From Hallerella sp963652365 (GTDB lineage: Bacteria; Fibrobacterota; Fibrobacteria; Fibrobacterales; Fibrobacteraceae): a stretch of DNA of 64,000 nucleotides. The notes beneath the pieces were generated by a model. That model worked only from the letters and a program-made list of their open reading frames with translations. It made no database searches and had not been told where the DNA came from. The DNA lies in NCBI GenBank assembly GCA_963652365.1, contig CAVJTH010000009.1:15801-79800 (forward strand). The letters are read 5' to 3'. Positions 62,495-64,000 of the stretch are shown piece by piece (positions within the stretch are counted from its first letter, which is position 1; each line of letters starts with the position of its first letter). Position numbers and translations under genes: made by a program.

Positions 62495-62512
62495 CTATAT
62501 GACATTTGGGTA
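62495..62512 (+). repeat. Left terminal inverted repeat
   Basis: CTATATGACATTTGGGTA. It matches the right end over 18 bases when read inward. Confidence 0.8.
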
Positions 62513-62533
62513 TCCGAATTGGGCCGAATCCCT

Positions 62534-63243
62534 TTATCGGTGCGGCCTGTGGGCGGAAAGAAGTTGCATGACGAGCTTTTTATTCCGTTCCCGGGATAAT
62601 CCGCCATGGACATCCAGTTTTTTCTTGACCGACGAGAACAAGGATTCCACTCGTTGTTCGTATTGGGAATTCCCAATTCGTTATGATCGCTGAAAGTCCA
62701 TAGCCAGGGGATGTTCCTTTTCAAGCTTAAGAAGGCGCTCCTGAGATTTTTGTGGGTGTAACGGGACTTGCCGTTTTCATCCTTCGTCCGTTCCCTCATG
62801 AATTTTTCCAAATGTGCAGACCAGTCGGACATAGCCCCCATAAAGGATTCCTTGTCGGTTCGGCAAAGTAGCCTTGCAATCTCCGGCAGCTCTATCGATG
62901 CCGCCAACCTGGGATGCCTCGTCAACTTGTGCGTTACGGTCTGCAATTGGTGAAACCAGCAATATTGAAAGGGGTATCGGGACAGGCGTTTTTTTTCAAG
63001 CCTCTCAAGTCGTCTTTTTCGCAAGATGCTTGAAAACGGTTCTCTCGCTGACGTTCAGCGCGGAGGCTATCTGCTTGACGGTCAGATTCCCCTGTGAATA
63101 CAGTTCTTCGATAGAGCTTGACTTGACTCTGGAACTTGGCGCGAATACTCGTCCGCAGTTCTTGCAGAGCCAGCGCTGCCTGCCCTTTTTCAGCCCCTTC
63201 TTGATGACGTTGTTTGAGCCGCAAAAAAGCAAGTTTTTCCCAT
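62534..63243 (-). pseudogene. Transposase remnant, frameshifted and internally deleted
   Basis: Translating fragments together gives MGKTC..FCGSNN with CKNCGRVF (zinc ribbon), a SIEELYSQGNLTVKQIASAL helix-turn-helix, then YCWFHQLQTV...RYTHKNLRSAFLSL...LGIPNTNN and VESLFSSVKKKLDVHGGL...LLSAHRPHR to the stop. Three lesions are visible: one T missing from a T6 run near 63222, an abrupt junction near 62990-63015 where the segment with the first two catalytic Asp residues is absent, and a one-base deletion near 62665. It cannot be active. Confidence 0.8.
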
Positions 63244-63299
63244 AAAGAGAAAAATCCGCCGTGACGCCTTTATTGACAAGGGGTTAGGACGATTTCAGG

Positions 63300-63317
63300 T
63301 ACCCAAATGTCATATAG
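63300..63317 (-). repeat. Right terminal inverted repeat
   Basis: TACCCAAATGTCATATAG, the exact reverse complement of the left end. Confidence 0.8.
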
Positions 63318-63384
63318 GCCAAGAAAGAAAAGCCATCCTGCAAATACATCAAAAGTAAAAAATGTGGAAAGTTTTCTAACTCTA

Positions 63385-63411
63385 TTGACAATCTGTTTTT
63401 TTTTTTACATT
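63385..63411 (+). promoter_or_regulatory. Possible promoter of the last gene
   Basis: TTGACA (63385-63390) and TACATT (63406-63411) separated by 15 nt, mostly a T-run. The spacing is short, so this is tentative. Confidence 0.35.
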
Positions 63412-63453
63412 TCTAGTGCAAGTTTGTCAAGCAAGTCGTTAAGGAGTGCTACT

Positions 63454-63966
63454 ATGAATATCCAACAACTCATAAACACATTTGGCAATTTCATTGACGA
63501 ATGTGCAATCTGTTATCCCCTCGTATCAAAGAACAAAGATAACATACTAGATCGGTGTTGCAACCTTTACTGTAACAATGCAGGGTTATTTTTTAACAAT
63601 GCGGAAATCTTTGGTAAGGGTTACCCCAAATCAAACTTTATAAACTACTTGGTAATAAACTCTGATGATGAAACTGAAAGGCTTTTTTATGTATCCATTG
63701 TTCTTCGCTGTAATAAAGCAGAAAACAAAGTTCTCACTTTAAGTGACGTCGTTAGAGCAATACAATTTTCAAAAGAAATAGAATCAGAAAAAATCCCACT
63801 TTATTTTTTTTGTGGAAACAAGAAGAAATATGCAATATCAAGTATTTCTTTAACCGAAGATGAATTGCCGAAGATTAACGGGGTCATTATAGAGCACATT
63901 GATCAATTGCCTCAGCACCTTTCGATTCGTTGCAATTCTACAGAGTATAGTGGCTTAGAAATTTGA
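63454..63966 (+). CDS. AT-rich protein of unknown function
   Basis: A 170-residue protein. The ATG at 63454 has an AAGGAG site seven bases upstream; the longer upstream frame lacks one and would run into the insertion sequence. It is hydrophilic with several cysteines (DECAICY, RCCNLYCNNAG, VLRCNK, FFCGNKK, IRCNS), no signal peptide and no recognised family. Its base composition is far more AT-rich than the backbone, consistent with horizontal acquisition near the adjacent insertion-sequence scar. Confidence 0.65.
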   Translation: MNIQQLINTFGNFIDECAICYPLVSKNKDNILDRCCNLYCNNAGLFFNNAEIFGKGYPKSNFINYLVINSDDETERLFYVSIVLRCNKAENKVLTLSDVVRAIQFSKEIESEKIPLYFFCGNKKKYAISSISLTEDELPKINGVIIEHIDQLPQHLSIRCNSTEYSGLEI

Positions 63967-64000
63967 GACAGAAAAATTTGTTTCCTTAAGTGAAAGACAA

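Larger units (their letters stand above)
62495..63317 (-). mobile_element. Decayed insertion sequence with zinc-ribbon transposase
   Basis: The element is bounded by an 18-bp perfect inverted repeat, CTATATGACATTTGGGTA (62495-62512) and its reverse complement (63300-63317). The 823 bp between contain only a damaged transposase on the minus strand. Flanking bases (CTTTCTCT and GCCAAGAA) show no target duplication. Zinc ribbon plus a MULE/IS256-like C-terminus suggests an IS1249-type relative. Confidence 0.8.

Overview
The window looks like a chromosome segment from a Fibrobacter-type bacterium (Fibrobacterota). Support for this: a GH74 xyloglucanase-like enzyme and a PL1 pectate lyase-like enzyme (plant cell wall degradation), moderately GC-rich coding sequence with many GAA/GCG/TCG/GAC codons, short intergenic gaps, and a recurrent TATATT -10 element. 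The genus is an inference; no rRNA gene is present.

Layout: (1) 3-6257: end of a giant secreted multi-domain protein, a DUF6941-like gene, a phosphopantetheinyl transferase and a lipoprotein. (2) 6268-9287: tRNA-Val(GAC), then an AT-rich insertion holding a Septu-type pair (PtuA ATPase, PtuB HNH nuclease), a broken mini-ORF and an unknown gene. (3) 9330-18129: recC-recB-recD. (4) 18186-25885: GH74 enzyme, DtxR/MntR-type regulator, a small exported protein, purT and polA. (5) 26025-34362: the classic rpsB-tsf-pyrH-frr-uppS-cdsA-dxr-rseP cluster, interrupted between tsf and pyrH by an orphan adenine DNA methyltransferase. (6) 34411-44334: a candidate structured RNA, an SF1 helicase, a RecB/Cas4-like Fe-S nuclease, type III Mod and Res, and a NERD/zinc-ribbon protein. 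The four central genes overlap at their start and stop codons. (7) 44364-49149: purD, purE, a DUF3108 protein, an outer-membrane protein, an Rpn-type nuclease with a 12-bp tandem repeat, and tRNA-Arg(CCG). (8) 49188-62286: rimO, SPOR lipoprotein, rpsU, yqeY, rpiA, slyD, metallophosphoesterase, rlmH, M32 carboxypeptidase, a TtcA-like protein, lrgAB, pectate lyase and thrS. (9) 62338-63966: a decayed insertion sequence and an AT-rich unknown gene.

How the genes work together: most are housekeeping (translation, isoprenoid/phospholipid precursors, purines, recombination). Three separate anti-phage or DNA-modification loci interrupt this backbone. The best candidate for something under-described is the 34.4-44.3 kb locus. 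There a type III restriction-modification pair is translationally coupled to a helicase plus an AddB/Cas4-like nuclease, behind a possible small structured RNA with its own promoter and terminator.
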